DNA from: Serinibacter arcticus
Lineage (GTDB): Bacteria; Actinomycetota; Actinomycetes; Actinomycetales; Beutenbergiaceae
NCBI RefSeq assembly: GCF_004786095.1
Contig: NZ_RHPJ01000004.1
Coordinates: 62,001-126,000, forward strand
Length of the DNA stretch: 64,000 nt
Reading direction: 5' to 3'
Below, piece by piece: positions 55,497 to 64,000 of the stretch; within the stretch, counting starts at the first letter, position 1, and every line of letters starts with the position of its first letter. Below the pieces are notes generated by a model. The model did no database searches. It was not told where the DNA came from and saw only the letters and a program-made list of their open reading frames with translations. A program made the translations under genes and the position numbers.

Positions 55497-58400
55497 GCGT
55501 CCTCCCCCGGGCTGCGGCGGCGGGTCGGCAGGGCGAGCAGCCCGGCCAGTCCCAGCACCACGATCTGGCCGACGGTCCAGAGCATCCGCAGCGGGTCGAC
55601 GTAGCTGATCGTCAGGGTTCCCTCGGCGCCGGCCGGCAGGGTGAACGCCTGCCGCCAGTCGAGGTCGGTGGTCTCGAGGCGTCGCCCCTCCAGCGTGGCG
55701 CGCCACCCCGGGTGGGCGCGCTCGGCGAGGACGACGAGACGGTCGGCGTCGGCCACCCGCACCTCGCCGCCCGCCCGGACGGTGCCGGACGTCAGCCCGC
55801 CGACCGGGAGGTCGCGGCTCGTGACGTCCACGTCGGGCGACGGCGTGACGCCGTCGGCCAGCAGCACGCGAGCCCGCGCCACGCCCGAGTCTGCCGTGAC
55901 GCGCCAGATCGTCCCGGAGGCGTTGGAGGTCACGCGCTCGAGACCGGCCGTGCCGTCGAGGCTCGAGACGAGCTCGGCGCGCGCCGTCGGATCGACGCCG
56001 GGGCGCCACGAGGCGTCCTCCGGTGGGACGACGACGACGGCGATGCCGTGCTCGACGAGCGCGGGTGCAGCCTCGTCCGCCGCGACGGACAGGCGCGCGA
56101 CGGCGACGGCGAGCGCCTCGTCGGCGGCGTCCGGCACCGTGACCGTGGGGCGCAGGAGGTCTCCCTCGAGCGAGAACGGCGCGACGCTGGTCTCCAGCAG
56201 CTGCGGTCCGTCGCTGCGCCAGACCTGGAGGTCGTAACCGGTCGTGGTGGGCGCGAGCGAGAGCACGCGGGCCGAGGCGGCGGACGCCTGCACCTGGCGT
56301 CCCAGAGCCGGTACCGGCGAGTCTCCGCGCGGCTGGACCTCCAGGACGGCGGGGTCGCTGCGCACCGACCAGGTCCACGCGGTCGCGGCGGCGGCGGGGG
56401 CGATCGCGACGACGACGGCCACCACCGCGAGCACCGGCTGGCGCCAGCCGAAGGTGTTCTCGCCGAGCACGCCCTGCAGCCCCTCGGCCGCGACCACGGC
56501 GGCCACGAGGAGTGCGAGCAGCAGGAGCGAGACGGCGGGGCCCGACCAGGCCGTCACGGCGATCTCGGTGCCCGTGAGCAGATCCAGGCTGACGCCGACG
56601 GGCACGTGCGTGACGGCGACGGCTCCGGCGAGGGCGACGGCGGCGAGCACCCAGGCGATGCGGATGGCCCGCGCCCGGGCTCCGCCGCGCAGCAGCGCCA
56701 GCACCGCGCCGAGGACGACCGGTCCGGTGAGCAGGAGCGGTCCGACGGCGCCGAGCGCGTCCAGCTGGGACGGCAGCAGGTCGCTGCCGCCGGGCCAGAG
56801 CAGCAACTGCTGCCACGGCGCGACGTCGTCGCCCGGCAGCGGGCGGCCGGGCTCGGAGAGGAGCAGACGAAGCACCGACTCCCACGACGACGCCTGGGCG
56901 TCGGACCCGACGGCTCCGAAGGGCGCGGTGAGCCAGGGGCCGACCAGGGCGATCGCGGGCAGCAGGACGAGCACGAGGCGGCCGCGACCGGCCTGGGTGC
57001 CGCGCGAGGCGCGCGGGAGCGTGAGGACCAGCACGAGGACGACCACGACGCCCAGCGGCAGCAGCAGCGGCGCACCGGCGCACGCGATCGCGAACGCGAG
57101 ACCGGCCGCGGCGGCGGCTCCGATCGAGCCCTGGGCCCGAGCGGGGCGGCGCCCGGGACGGGGCGGCGCGACGGCGGCGCGCGGCGAGGCGCCGTCCGCA
57201 TCGTCGTCGTCGTCGACCTCACCGGGTACGGCGTGGACGCGTCGCGCGCCGACCATCCCGCCGAGCACGACGTCGCGGCGCTGCACCCCGAGCGCGCGGG
57301 CGACGCCGAGCGCCACCCATGGCAGGGCGAGGTGGGCGAGGATCGACCCGATCCGGCCCTGCGCGAGGGAGATCAGGAGCGTCGGCGTGAACGCCCAGAC
57401 GGTGGCGGCCCAGGCGCGCGCCGCGAGGCCGCGGGTGGCGGCGCCGGCGGCGAACCACGCGCCGAGCGCGGCCAGCGGGATCGCCCCGACGGTCAGCACC
57501 GCGACGGTCGCCGAGACGGGCGTGCCCCAGAGCCCGCCGATCAGCGTGGTGAGGAACGCGAGCACCAGGGCGAGCGGTTGCGGCAGCACCGCGTGCCCGT
57601 CGCCGACGGCGAGCCAGGGCGACGTCGCCAGGGTCCAGAGCTGCGACGCCCCCGCGTCCACGGGCAGGAGCGCGCCGCCGATGAGGGCGCCGTCCAGAGC
57701 CCAGCGGCCGACCGTCACGGCCGCCACCCCCACGGTGATCACGAGGACGGCGAGCAGCGCGAGACGACGGCGACGGTTGAGCGAGGCGACCTCGGCCTTC
57801 TCCAGCTCGCTGCGGGCTCGGCGCGAACGGCGCAGCGCCGAACGCTGCAGCCGGGTGTCGCGCCACGCGGCCAGCTGCGTGCCGACACCGACCTGCAGCG
57901 GCGCGAGGACACGACGCGGGACGACGGCGGTGCGCGTCGCCTGCGCGCGGGCGCGGCTCACGGCCGACAGGTGTGCCGCCGTCGCGAACGGGGCGCGCAG
58001 CTCGCCGCCGATGAGCGCGAACTCCTTCGTCGCCACGCGCGCGAGGGCGCGCACCGGGGCGAGCAGGAACATGCCGAGGAAGGCGAGGACGGCGCCGACC
58101 GGCGAGGCGCCGACCAGGCGGGCGTGCAGCACGGCGCGGCGGCGTGCCGGCCAGCTGCGCACGGGTTCGTGCGGGGCGTCGACGGCGGCCTCGCCGTCCT
58201 CCGGGTGGCGCAGCCAGGCGTAGCTCGCGCGGGCGTGACGCACGACAGCGGCGGGGACCACGACGGCGCGGTGCCCCGCGAGGCGGGCTCGGCGGGCGAG
58301 GTCGGCGCCGTCGCCGTAGGGGCCGAGGGCCGGGTCGGGTCCCTGCAGCGCGTCCCACACGTCGCGACGGACGAGCATGCCGGCGGTCCCGATGGCCAGG

Positions 58401-58921
58401 ACGTCGAGGCGGTCGTCGTACTGACCCTGGTCGATCTCGCTCTCCTCGAGCGCCGTGAACCGGCGCCCGGACCGCGTCAGACCGACGCCGACGGAGATGA
58501 GCTCGTCCGGGGCGGTCCACTCGACCTGCTTGGCTCCGGCGACGACGATCGAGGAACCCTGCTCGACGGCGCGCAGCTGGGCCGCGAGGGCGGTGCGGGC
58601 GGGGGCGCTGTCGTCGTGCAGCAGCCAGAGCCACTGGCCGTCGACGGCCGGGTGGTCCCGGACCGCCGAGCGGACCGCGGCGCCGAACGTGGCGGCCCCC
58701 GCGGTGGCGACGACGTCGACGTGGGCGAGCCCCGCCGTCGTGGCGGCCTCACGGACGTCGGACAGGGCGGTCGGGTCCCAGACCGCGAGCACGAGGCGCT
58801 CCGGCGCGACCTCCTGCGAGGCGAGGGCCTCGAGGGTCTCCGGCAGCCAGGGGGTGACCCCACGGGTCACGAGAACCGTGAGCACCGAGCGGGGCTCACG
58901 CACGGGGGCGACTGACGACAC
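55493..58921 (-). CDS. Giant GT2-family glycosyltransferase with polytopic membrane region
   Basis: The 1142-residue protein joins an N-terminal GT-A (GT2) domain (about 12-240, with L-L-H-D-D-S at about 98-103) to a large membrane region of roughly ten or more helices (about 270-290 and 380-830) and a C-terminal extracytoplasmic domain (about 840-1110) before a last helix. A charged V-D-D-D-D-D-A-D insert interrupts the middle. Such proteins occur with WhiB and DUF5719 in actinobacteria; substrate and acceptor unknown. The GTG at 58921 lacks a ribosome site, so the start is uncertain; it lies 12 nt after the whiB stop. Confidence 0.85.
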   Translation of the reverse strand: MSSVAPVREPRSVLTVLVTRGVTPWLPETLEALASQEVAPERLVLAVWDPTALSDVREAATTAGLAHVDVVATAGAATFGAAVRSAVRDHPAVDGQWLWLLHDDSAPARTALAAQLRAVEQGSSIVVAGAKQVEWTAPDELISVGVGLTRSGRRFTALEESEIDQGQYDDRLDVLAIGTAGMLVRRDVWDALQGPDPALGPYGDGADLARRARLAGHRAVVVPAAVVRHARASYAWLRHPEDGEAAVDAPHEPVRSWPARRRAVLHARLVGASPVGAVLAFLGMFLLAPVRALARVATKEFALIGGELRAPFATAAHLSAVSRARAQATRTAVVPRRVLAPLQVGVGTQLAAWRDTRLQRSALRRSRRARSELEKAEVASLNRRRRLALLAVLVITVGVAAVTVGRWALDGALIGGALLPVDAGASQLWTLATSPWLAVGDGHAVLPQPLALVLAFLTTLIGGLWGTPVSATVAVLTVGAIPLAALGAWFAAGAATRGLAARAWAATVWAFTPTLLISLAQGRIGSILAHLALPWVALGVARALGVQRRDVVLGGMVGARRVHAVPGEVDDDDDADGASPRAAVAPPRPGRRPARAQGSIGAAAAAGLAFAIACAGAPLLLPLGVVVVLVLVLTLPRASRGTQAGRGRLVLVLLPAIALVGPWLTAPFGAVGSDAQASSWESVLRLLLSEPGRPLPGDDVAPWQQLLLWPGGSDLLPSQLDALGAVGPLLLTGPVVLGAVLALLRGGARARAIRIAWVLAAVALAGAVAVTHVPVGVSLDLLTGTEIAVTAWSGPAVSLLLLALLVAAVVAAEGLQGVLGENTFGWRQPVLAVVAVVVAIAPAAAATAWTWSVRSDPAVLEVQPRGDSPVPALGRQVQASAASARVLSLAPTTTGYDLQVWRSDGPQLLETSVAPFSLEGDLLRPTVTVPDAADEALAVAVARLSVAADEAAPALVEHGIAVVVVPPEDASWRPGVDPTARAELVSSLDGTAGLERVTSNASGTIWRVTADSGVARARVLLADGVTPSPDVDVTSRDLPVGGLTSGTVRAGGEVRVADADRLVVLAERAHPGWRATLEGRRLETTDLDWRQAFTLPAGAEGTLTISYVDPLRMLWTVGQIVVLGLAGLLALPTRRRSPGEDA

Positions 58922-58933
58922 GGCGACCGTTCG

Positions 58934-59236
58934 TCAGACCGCGCGGCGCTTCAGCTTGCGGCGCTCCCGCTCAGAGAGGCCACCCCAGATGCCGAAGCGC
59001 TCGTCCTTCTCCAGCGCGTACTCGAGGCACTCGCCCCGGACGTCGCACGACACGCAGACCTTCTTGGCCTCGCGCGTCGAACCGCCCTTCTCCGGGAAGA
59101 AGGCCTCGGGGTCGGTCTGTGCGCACAGCGCACGCTCCTGCCACCCGAGGGCGCCTTCGCCCTCGAACGGTCCGGAGTTGATCTCGCTCCAGGCGGACGG
59201 AGAGGACAGCGGTCCCTCACCGAGGATGTTCCACAT
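58934..59236 (-). CDS. WhiB-family iron-sulfur transcription regulator
   Basis: The 100-residue regulator has the four iron-sulfur cysteines C38, C61, C64 and C70, and the G-I-W-G-G turn (82-86) followed by a basic R-R-K-L-K-R-R tail. Its position before DUF5719, near DUF3499 and rml genes, matches WhiB2 (WhmD), a regulator of septation. AAGGAGG lies 6 nt before the ATG. It is the first gene of whiB, glycosyltransferase, DUF5719. Confidence 0.94.
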   Translation of the reverse strand: MWNILGEGPLSSPSAWSEINSGPFEGEGALGWQERALCAQTDPEAFFPEKGGSTREAKKVCVSCDVRGECLEYALEKDERFGIWGGLSERERRKLKRRAV

Positions 59237-59388
59237 CCGCGCCTCCTTAAGATTGTGTTCGCAACCGCACCCCCTGCGCGGCGCTCGTTGAATTACACGC
59301 GTGTCATCCCCACTGCGTCAAGCCGGTTGGTGGTATCTATCACGACTCGCTCGGCGTGTCGGGCGGGGATCGCCGTAGGTTCGGACGT

Positions 59389-60027
59389 ATGAGCATCGAA
59401 CCCACGACCCTGTACCGCCGGCTCCTTGACGACGGCGCCTCCCCCCGCCTCGCGTGGTCCTCGTCCGACGGCGAGGCCCTCGAGCTCTCCGGACGCGTGC
59501 TGGCCAACTGGACGGCCAAGATCGCCAACCTCCTGGTCGAGGAGGCGGACGCCGAACCCGGCACGCGCGTGCTGCTCGACGTCCCGGTGCACTGGCGCAG
59601 CCTGGTGTGGGCGCTGGGAGCGTGGGTGGCGGGAGCGACCGTGGTGACGGACGTGGCCGGTGCGGATGTGGACGACGACGCGCCCCACCACGTCGACGTC
59701 GTCGTGACGACGCGGCCGGAGGCGTGGTCGGGTCGCGCCGACCTGGTGGTCGCCGTGACGCTCCCCTCGTTCGCGCTGCGCTGGACGGGCGCGCCGCTGG
59801 GTGAGGCGATCGACGGGTCCGCCGACGTCGCCGCCCAGCCCGACGCCCTCGGACCGGTCGCGCCGGGCGAGCTGGACGCCGTCGCGCTGCGCTTTGGCGG
59901 GGTCGAGGTGACCTTCGCCGAGCTGGCGGCCGGGGACGGGGCGGGGCCGGAGGACTCCCTCGGCGGTGTGCTTCTGCGGGCGGCGCGCGCGCTCGGGGGC
60001 GACGGCGTCGTCCCCCTCCGGGGGTGA
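59389..60027 (+). CDS. TIGR03089 family protein
   Basis: The 212-residue product has the order of motifs of the actinobacterial TIGR03089 family, a truncated relative of AMP-forming enzymes: T-L-Y-R-R-L-L-D at the start, V-L-L-D-V-P-V-H-W-R-S, W-A-L-G-A-W-V-A-G-A, then V-A-L-R-F-G-G. It lacks the adenylate-forming catalytic core and its role is unknown. It lies near rml genes in mycobacteria as well. TAGGTT lies 7 nt before the ATG without a ribosome site. Confidence 0.85.
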   Translation: MSIEPTTLYRRLLDDGASPRLAWSSSDGEALELSGRVLANWTAKIANLLVEEADAEPGTRVLLDVPVHWRSLVWALGAWVAGATVVTDVAGADVDDDAPHHVDVVVTTRPEAWSGRADLVVAVTLPSFALRWTGAPLGEAIDGSADVAAQPDALGPVAPGELDAVALRFGGVEVTFAELAAGDGAGPEDSLGGVLLRAARALGGDGVVPLRG

Positions 60028-60102
60028 CTGCGGTCGTTGCCTAGACTCGGGGGCGGTGCGCCCCGCCCGGGTCGGACCGCCCCCGCCGTGGAAGGTCGTC
60101 GC

Positions 60103-60939
60103 ATGAGAGTTCTCGTCACCGGAGCCGCAGGGATGCTCGGTCAGGACCTGTGCGCTCGGCTGGCGGGCGAGCACGACGTCGTCGCGGCTGATCGCGACAC
60201 GCTCGACATCACCTCAGAGCGTGCGGTCGACGCTGCGGTCCGCGACGTCGACGTCGTCGTCAACTGCGCCGCCTGGACCGCCGTGGACGACGCGGAGACG
60301 CGCGAGGCAGACGCCTTCCTCCTGAACGCCGTCGGCCCGCACCTGCTCGCGCGCGCCGCGAGCGCCGCCGGGGCACGGCTCGTGCAGATCTCCACGGACT
60401 ACGTCTTCGACGGCGCCGCGACCGAGCCCTACGCGGCCGACGCTCCGGTGCGCCCCGCCTCCGCCTACGGCCGCACCAAGGCCGCGGGCGAGTGGGCGGC
60501 GCTCCAGGCCGACGCGCTCGTCGTGCGGACCGCGTGGCTCTACGGCGCCGGCGGACCGAACTTCCCGCGCACGATGGCGCGGCTCGCGTCCGAGCGCGAC
60601 CGGCTCACCGTGGTGTCCGACCAGGTCGGTCAGCCGACGTGGACGGTCGACGTGGCCGACGTCGTGACGCAGCTGCTGGAGACCGAGGCGCCGCGCGGGG
60701 TCTACCACGCGACGTCGTCGGGGAAGGCCTCGTGGTTCGAGTTCGCCCAGGAGGTCGTGGCCGCCGTCGGGAAGGACCGCTCCATGGTCGCGCCCGTGAC
60801 GAGCGCCGAGTTCGTCCGGCCGGCGCCACGTCCCGCCAGCTCCGTGCTCGCGCACGACTCGCTCGTCGCGGCCGGTGTCGAACCGATCGGCGACTGGCGC
60901 GGGCGCTGGGCGCTCGCGGCACCCTCGATCGTCGGGTGA
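60103..60939 (+). CDS. rmlD: dTDP-4-dehydrorhamnose reductase
   Basis: RmlD makes dTDP-L-rhamnose in the last step of the rml pathway. The 278-residue SDR has G-A-A-G-M-L-G-Q (7-14) and the catalytic Y-x-x-x-K, Y122 and K126 in A-Y-G-R-T-K. GGAAGG lies 7 nt before the ATG, and a TAGACT box at 60042-60047 is a likely -10. It stands alone, not fused to RmlC as in some actinobacteria. Upstream of rmlA by 58 nt. Confidence 0.94.
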   Translation: MRVLVTGAAGMLGQDLCARLAGEHDVVAADRDTLDITSERAVDAAVRDVDVVVNCAAWTAVDDAETREADAFLLNAVGPHLLARAASAAGARLVQISTDYVFDGAATEPYAADAPVRPASAYGRTKAAGEWAALQADALVVRTAWLYGAGGPNFPRTMARLASERDRLTVVSDQVGQPTWTVDVADVVTQLLETEAPRGVYHATSSGKASWFEFAQEVVAAVGKDRSMVAPVTSAEFVRPAPRPASSVLAHDSLVAAGVEPIGDWRGRWALAAPSIVG

Positions 60940-60997
60940 CCGCCGCGCGCGGACCGGCGCCGGGCGCGCACCCGCCCGCATGGGCCAGACTGTCCTC

Positions 60998-61858
60998 ATG
61001 AAGGGCATCATCCTGGCCGGTGGATCCGGCACCCGACTCCACCCGATCACGCAGGGCGTGAGCAAGCAGCTCGTCCCCGTGTACGACAAGCCGATGATCT
61101 ACTACCCGCTGACGACGCTGATGCTGGCAGGCATCAGGGACGTGCTGATCATCACGACCCCGCACGACGCGGAGTCCTTCCGCCGGCTGCTCGGTGACGG
61201 CTCGCAGTTCGGCATCTCGATCAGCTACACCGTCCAGGCCGAGCCCAACGGACTGGCACAGGCCTTCGTCCTCGGCGCCGACTTCGTCGGCATCGACTCG
61301 GTGTCGCTCGTGCTCGGCGACAACATCTTCTACGGTCCCGGACTGGGCTCGCAGCTCCAGCGGTTCTCCGACATCGACGGTGCCTCGGTGTTCGCCTACC
61401 AGGTGGCCGACCCGACGGCGTACGGAGTGGTCGAGTTCGATGCGGACAACCGCGCGATCTCCCTCGAGGAGAAGCCCGCCCACCCGAAGAGCGACTACGC
61501 GATCCCCGGCCTGTACTTCTACGACAACGACGTCGTGGCGATCGCCCGTGACCTCGAGCCCTCCGCGCGCGGGGAGTACGAGATCACCGACGTGAATCGC
61601 GCCTACCTCGAGCAGGGACGCCTGGGGGTGGAGGTCCTGCCCCGCGGCACGGCCTGGCTCGACACGGGGACCTTCGACTCGCTCGCCGACGCCACCAGCT
61701 TCGTCCGCACGGTCGAGGCCCGGCAGGGCATGAAGATCGGCTGCCCGGAGGAGGTCGCCTGGCGTCGTGGTTTCCTCGACGACGACGGTCTGCGCGAGCG
61801 GGCCGAGAAGCTCGTCAAGTCCGGCTACGGCGAGTACCTGCTCAAGCTCCTCGCGTGA
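60998..61858 (+). CDS. rmlA: Glucose-1-phosphate thymidylyltransferase
   Basis: RmlA joins dTTP and glucose-1-phosphate, the first step toward dTDP-rhamnose. The 286-residue product has the nucleotide motif [11 protein letters not shown] (8-18), [10 protein letters not shown] and [11 protein letters not shown]. The ATG lies 6 nt after a CAGACT box with no ribosome site. Its stop overlaps the acyltransferase start as GTGA. Confidence 0.97.
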   Translation: MKGIILAGGSGTRLHPITQGVSKQLVPVYDKPMIYYPLTTLMLAGIRDVLIITTPHDAESFRRLLGDGSQFGISISYTVQAEPNGLAQAFVLGADFVGIDSVSLVLGDNIFYGPGLGSQLQRFSDIDGASVFAYQVADPTAYGVVEFDADNRAISLEEKPAHPKSDYAIPGLYFYDNDVVAIARDLEPSARGEYEITDVNRAYLEQGRLGVEVLPRGTAWLDTGTFDSLADATSFVRTVEARQGMKIGCPEEVAWRRGFLDDDGLRERAEKLVKSGYGEYLLKLLA

Positions 61859-63006
61859 GCGCCACCACGAGTCCGACCTCGCTGCGCCCCGGTGCTGCGA
61901 CTGCACCCGGACGCGCCTGGCTCCGACCCGTGGCGTTCGACCCCCGCAACAACAGTCTCAACCTGATCCGGTTGGTGCTGGCGCTCCTCGTCCTGGTCTC
62001 GCACACCTTCCCGATCGCCGGGTGGGGTGACGGACCGATGTACGCGGACGAGAACCTCGGCGGCTGGGCCGTCATCGGGTTCTTCGTCCTCTCCGGCTAC
62101 CTGATCATGGGCAGCCGGGTGCGGACCGACGCCGGCACGTACCTGATGCACCGGGTCGCGCGCATCTTCCCGGCCTTCCTCGTGTGCCTCGTCGTCACGG
62201 CGCTCGCTTTCGCGCCCATCGGGTACTGGCGGCTGAACGGGACTCTGTCGGGCTTCCTCACCACGGCGAACACTCCAGCCAACTACGTCTTCGCGAACTC
62301 CTTCCTGCGCATGTCGGACTACAGCGTCGCCGGTACGCCCGGGGCGGTGCCCTACCCCGGTGCCTGGAACGGGTCCCTGTGGAGCCTGTACTTCGAGTTC
62401 CTGTGCTACATCGTCGTGGGCCTGCTCGCCTTCGTCCCGCTGGTCCGCCGGTCCGCGTGGGGGATCGCGGTCGCCTTCGTCCTCAGTGTCGTCGCACAGA
62501 TCAGGGTCGGCGACGTGGTGGCACTCTTCGGCGGCAACGGTGAGATTCCGCTCCTCGCCAAGCTCCTCCCCTACTTCCTGGGTGGCGCGCTGCTGTACAT
62601 GCTCAAGGACAGGATCCGGTTCTCTGCACCGTTCGGGCTCCTCGCCGCCGGTGTCTCGTTCGCGACGATCTCGCTGGTGCCGTCCTGGGGTGGCCAGCTG
62701 GTGGCCCCGCTCGTGGCCTACGCCCTGCTGTGGGTCTCCCTCGTGCTGCCGGCACCGCGCGTGATCCTGCGCAACGACGTCTCCTACGGGGCGTACATCT
62801 ACGCGTTCCCCGTCCAGCAGATGGTCGTGATCTTCGGTGGGCACACGCTCGGTCTCGTGCCCTACGTCCTGATCTGCACCGCCTTCACCGCCGTTCTCGC
62901 CACCGCCAGCTGGCTGCTCGTGGAGCGGCCGGTGATGCGTCGGGTGCGCCGCGGGACGCCTTCCCCCGCGCCGACGGCGGCTCAGGCCGCCGTGACTCCG
63001 GGCTGA
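61855..63006 (+). CDS. Acyltransferase 3 family membrane protein
   Basis: The 383-residue product is an integral-membrane acyltransferase of the OafA type with about ten helices: [11 protein letters not shown] near residue 33, the catalytic-type histidine in [15 protein letters not shown], and R-R... basic loops. These enzymes acetylate sugars of surface polysaccharides or glycolipids. GTG start overlapping rmlA suggests the acylated target is rhamnose-containing. Its last 25 bp overlap the convergent epimerase. Confidence 0.9.
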   Translation: MSATTSPTSLRPGAATAPGRAWLRPVAFDPRNNSLNLIRLVLALLVLVSHTFPIAGWGDGPMYADENLGGWAVIGFFVLSGYLIMGSRVRTDAGTYLMHRVARIFPAFLVCLVVTALAFAPIGYWRLNGTLSGFLTTANTPANYVFANSFLRMSDYSVAGTPGAVPYPGAWNGSLWSLYFEFLCYIVVGLLAFVPLVRRSAWGIAVAFVLSVVAQIRVGDVVALFGGNGEIPLLAKLLPYFLGGALLYMLKDRIRFSAPFGLLAAGVSFATISLVPSWGGQLVAPLVAYALLWVSLVLPAPRVILRNDVSYGAYIYAFPVQQMVVIFGGHTLGLVPYVLICTAFTAVLATASWLLVERPVMRRVRRGTPSPAPTAAQAAVTPG

Positions 63007-64000
63007 GCGTCGATCCAGCGAGCCAGTCGCTCGACACCCTCCTCGAGGGAGAACCGGGGGCGCCATCCGAGCGCCGCCGTGGCCGGCGCGGTCTCCGCCC
63101 AGGCGTGCCGGACGTCCCCGTGCCGGAACTGACCAGTGACGTGAGGTGCCGGAGCGCCGTACCGACGCGCGATCAGGTCGGCGGCGGCCCCGATCGTCTG
63201 GGTCTCACCCGAACCGATGTCGAGGGGTGCCGCAGCGACCTCCTGCGCCGTCACCGCCGCAACGACCGCGTCGACGACGTCGTCGATCAGCACGAAGTCG
63301 CGACGCACTCGTCCGTCCTCGAAGAGCGGGATCGACCGGCCGCCCATCGCCATCCGGCAGAAGAGGGACATGATCCCGGTGTACGGGTTGGTCAGCGACT
63401 GCCCCGGTCCGTAGACGTTCTGCAGTCGCAGCACGGCGACCTCGACGCCGAGTGCCCGGCCCCAGACGCCGAGGAGCTGCTCCTGAGCGAGCTTGGTCGC
63501 CCCGTACACGCTGACGGGTAAGGGCGCGACGCTGCGGGCGTCCATCGCCGTCGGGCGGAGGCCGGGGAAGTCCCACTCCCCCTCCGTCAGCATGGTGTCG
63601 CCCCGCTGGCCCGGGTACGTCGTGGATCCGTCGGCGTCGATCCACGCACCCTCGCCGTAGACGGCCCGCGAGCTCGTCAGCACGATCCGCGAGGGCCCCG
63701 CGCCGGCTCGGCCGAAGGCGTCGAGCATCTGGGTGGTGCCCACCACGTTCACCGACGCGTGCCTCGTCGCCTCGTCGAGGGACTGTCCTGTGCCCGTCTC
63801 TGCGGCCAGGTGCAGGACGACGTCGGGCGCCACGTCCTGCAGGAGGTGGTCCCAGACCGACGCGACCGTGACGTCGCCGGTGACGAGGCGCACGCCCTCG
63901 GGCAGGGCGGCGGGCCGATCACGGGTCGAATGGACCTGGGGGTGCAGGTTGTCCAGGGCGACGACGTCGTACGTCCGAAGGAGCTCCGGTGCCGCGGCCG
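62982..64000 (-). CDS. NDP-sugar epimerase/dehydratase (5' end outside window)
   Basis: The frame is open to the window edge, so the start and the glycine-rich NAD loop lie beyond 64000; 338 full codons are in view. The visible part begins with A-P-E-L-L-R-T-Y-D-V-V-A-L-D-N-L-H-P-Q-V-H, an SDR strand ending in the adenine-ribose aspartate, then S-S-R-A-V-Y-G, the catalytic Y-G-A-T-K and R-L-Q-N-V-Y-G-P-G-Q. The L-D-N-L-H-P-Q-V-H segment is seen in enzymes called dTDP-L-rhamnose 4-epimerase, which fits the rml context, but UDP-sugar epimerases remain possible. The GTG at 63893 is internal. Confidence 0.85.
   Translation of the reverse strand, partial: AAAPELLRTYDVVALDNLHPQVHSTRDRPAALPEGVRLVTGDVTVASVWDHLLQDVAPDVVLHLAAETGTGQSLDEATRHASVNVVGTTQMLDAFGRAGAGPSRIVLTSSRAVYGEGAWIDADGSTTYPGQRGDTMLTEGEWDFPGLRPTAMDARSVAPLPVSVYGATKLAQEQLLGVWGRALGVEVAVLRLQNVYGPGQSLTNPYTGIMSLFCRMAMGGRSIPLFEDGRVRRDFVLIDDVVDAVVAAVTAQEVAAAPLDIGSGETQTIGAAADLIARRYGAPAPHVTGQFRHGDVRHAWAETAPATAALGWRPRFSLEEGVERLARWIDAQPGVTAA

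Noticed and set aside
61855-64000. Right-end sugar genes as a horizontally acquired O-antigen-like island
   Set aside because: Base composition by eye does not differ from neighbours and rml genes sit here in other actinobacteria; the window ends too soon to judge.

Overview
The window is very GC-rich actinobacterial chromosome with dense, mostly co-directional operons. WhiB, mycothiol-type SigR/RsrA, MtrAB-LpqB, the fused 2-oxoglutarate enzyme Kgd, and the DUF3499, DUF5719 and Rv3235-type proteins all point to Actinomycetota. The gene complement and the Rho insert would fit Micrococcales (Cellulomonadaceae or Promicromonosporaceae type), but the genus cannot be fixed from the sequence alone. 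From memory of that genome, gene order from sigR to the rml genes resembles the Rv3221-Rv3268 region of M. tuberculosis. No phage, CRISPR array, rRNA or transposase was found; one tRNA-Arg(CCG) is present.

Layout. 0-5 kb: VanZ-like fragment, then prmC, prfA, rpmE and rho on the minus strand. 5-11 kb: a minus-strand aspartate-family operon (membrane protein, lysA, hom, thrC, thrB). 11-16 kb: tRNA-Arg, aldose epimerase, M23 peptidase, a two-component pair. 16-20 kb: kgd. 20-24.6 kb: AraC-type regulator, a 53-aa membrane protein, SGNH-like protein, oxidoreductase, bL37, rsrA, sigR. 24.7-28.6 kb: DoxX-like protein, aroA, rsgA, hisN. 28.5-33.5 kb: an uncharacterised actinobacterial group (DUF6912, a CpaE-like ATPase split by a frameshift, SAF protein, HTH protein, LysM protein, Rv3235-like protein). 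33.5-43.7 kb: secA, hpf, comF, lpqB, mtrB, mtrA and a divergent membrane protein. 43.6-50 kb: nhaA, ahcY, and a proVWX-type osmoprotectant importer. 50-51.3 kb: an AbiEi/DUF559-like gene bracketed by a nested palindromic repeat. 51.3-53.5 kb: CDF transporter, Trm112-like, DUF3499, degenerate metallopeptidase. 53.5-59.3 kb: whiB, giant glycosyltransferase, DUF5719. 59.4-64 kb: TIGR03089 protein, rmlD, rmlA, acyltransferase, and an NDP-sugar epimerase cut by the window edge.

The most interesting signals are regulatory. (1) sigR has an exact GGAAT-N18-GTT promoter placed to make a leaderless longer isoform, and a second -10 in front of the shorter start. (2) Direct repeats with an 11-bp period (RTMACG-N5-RTAACG) lie upstream of both the M23 peptidase and the osmoprotectant importer, the two classes of gene that MtrA controls in Corynebacterium, and mtrA is itself in the window. 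(3) mtrA and its divergent neighbour are 19 bp apart and appear to share one overlapping -10 box read in both directions. (4) About fifteen genes have a TANNNT-like box 5-8 nt before the start codon and no Shine-Dalgarno sequence, suggesting widespread leaderless transcripts. (5) The same nested palindrome sits on both sides of the AbiEi/DUF559-like gene, which suggests a mobile or selfish cassette. (6) CpaE- and SAF-type proteins occur without the rest of a Tad pilus, and the ATPase is broken by a single base.
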